Assembly (NCBI GenBank): GCA_030453285.1
Contig: JAKDKP010000200.1
Span: forward strand, 1 to 5,478
Source: Propionibacteriales bacterium
GTDB taxonomy: Bacteria > Actinomycetota > Actinomycetes > Propionibacteriales > Propionibacteriaceae
Reading direction: 5' to 3'
Length of the DNA: 5,478 bases
The notes under the pieces were generated by a model. The model was not told the origin of the DNA. It ran no database searches and saw only the letters and a list, made by a program, of their open reading frames with translations. Shown here piece after piece: positions 4,987 to 5,478 of this stretch (its first letter is position 1; every line of letters starts with the position of its first letter). The translations under genes were made by a program, and so were the position numbers.

Positions 4987-5478
4987 GTTCTGACCGTACG
5001 CCGCCGCGCGCCCCGCAGCGTCCCGTGGACGCCAGCATGGACGTGCTCAAGCAGGTGATGGCGCAGCCGATCGATCCGGACTACGCCATCGTCGCTGCGC
5101 GTGGTCAGACGCCGTCGCGTGGCCGCTGGATGTTGGTGGTGACCCTGATCGCCCTCGGTGCGCTGTTGGCGGTGGCCGCCACACAGAATTCGCGGACCGC
5201 TCCGGTGCAGGCCTCCGAGCGTACGGAGCTGATTGAACGCGTACGAGCCGCCGAGACGCGCCAGGATGAGTTGCAGGCCCAGGCGGCAGCACTCGACACC
5301 GAGATCCGCACCGTTCGGGAATCGCAATTGAGCCGGACCGAGGCCGATCGGCAATTGCGAGCAGAACTGGCGGCTCTGGAGATTGACGCTGCGGCGGTCG
5401 CGGTCAAGGGTCCGGGCGTGCTGGTCGTGGTGGACGATGCCGTCGGCAGCGAGGCCAGCGGGAGCGAGGCCAAGGGCC
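4983..5478 (+). CDS. DUF881 family membrane protein, 3'-partial
   Basis: The reading frame starts at GTG 4983, overlaps the pimA stop (GTGA) and stays open to the window end, giving 165 residues. Visible in order: a short polar cytoplasmic N-terminus (1-47) with VDASMDVLKQVM and DPDYAIVAARG, a pattern I recognise from actinobacterial DUF881 proteins; one transmembrane helix at about 48-67 (WMLVVTLIALGALLAVAA); a charged Glu/Arg/Gln-rich coiled coil at about 78-134; and the start of the extracytoplasmic DUF881 domain at VKGPGVLVVVDDA (141-153). The conserved N-terminal stretch begins before the internal ATG at 5037, so GTG 4983 is preferred. Topology is inferred as N-in, C-out. DUF881 proteins have no established biochemical activity; in actinobacteria they often occur in pairs around a small DUF1290 protein, and Bacillus relatives lie near division genes. 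The domain is cut off by the window edge. Confidence 0.87.
   Translation, partial: MSSDRTPPRAPQRPVDASMDVLKQVMAQPIDPDYAIVAARGQTPSRGRWMLVVTLIALGALLAVAATQNSRTAPVQASERTELIERVRAAETRQDELQAQAAALDTEIRTVRESQLSRTEADRQLRAELAALEIDAAAVAVKGPGVLVVVDDAVGSEASGSEAKG

Noticed and set aside
1443..5245. Nine CGTACG palindromes (e.g. 1443, 1898, 2247, 2644, 2761, 3005, 4995, 5220, 5240)
   Set aside because: The excess over composition is only about fivefold, the sites are scattered in several frames within genes, and no spacing pattern is visible.
5448..5472. 10-bp direct repeat AGCGAGGCCA (5448-5457 and 5463-5472) in the DUF881 gene
   Set aside because: It encodes a repeated Ser-Glu-Ala in what looks like a variable loop after the VVVDDA strand; short, and at the window edge.

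Overview
The window is a tightly packed, single-strand (+) gene cluster from a high-GC actinobacterium. Base composition is strongly GC-biased, with GTG as well as ATG starts. The gene order is threonyl-tRNA synthetase, HIT protein, CDP-alcohol phosphatidyltransferase, LpxL/PatA-type acyltransferase, PimA-type mannosyltransferase. This matches the phosphatidylinositol mannoside (PIM) locus known from Mycobacterium (thrS, Rv2613c, pgsA1, Rv2611c/patA, pimA). The proteins differ enough from mycobacterial ones, as I remember them, that another actinobacterial family is likely. Propionibacteriales is my guess, but the sequence alone does not prove it.

Layout: thrS occupies 1-1662, with its 5' end outside the window. 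After a 48-nt gap comes a HIT-family gene (1711-2262), whose mycobacterial counterpart is an Ap4A phosphorylase. Then come pgsA (2262-2870, phosphatidylinositol-phosphate synthase type), patA (2867-3778, PIM acyltransferase type) and pimA (3775-4986, phosphatidylinositol alpha-mannosyltransferase). A DUF881 membrane protein gene (4983 to the window end) is incomplete at its 3' end. From HIT onward every junction overlaps by 1-4 nt (TGATG, ATGA, GTGA, GTGA), which implies translational coupling. No gene-free stretch exceeds 48 nt, and I saw no terminator, RNA gene, mobile element or CRISPR array.

Working together: PgsA joins CDP-diacylglycerol and inositol 1-phosphate to give PI-phosphate, which is dephosphorylated elsewhere to PI. 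PimA adds the first mannose from GDP-mannose on the cytoplasmic face of the membrane, and PatA acylates that mannose. thrS and HIT form an upstream pair plausibly linked by Ap4A, which aminoacyl-tRNA synthetases make as a side product. The DUF881 gene belongs to a family usually found in cell-division or envelope contexts. It may have its own leaderless promoter inside the end of pimA.

Nothing here is clearly a new system. The points most worth checking are a 24-bp tandem repeat with small hairpins in a C-terminal extension of PimA, a candidate leaderless promoter at the pimA/DUF881 junction, and substitutions at or near active-site positions of PatA, PgsA and PimA. There is also a codon-usage shift inside thrS and a marked excess of GATC/TGATCA sites.
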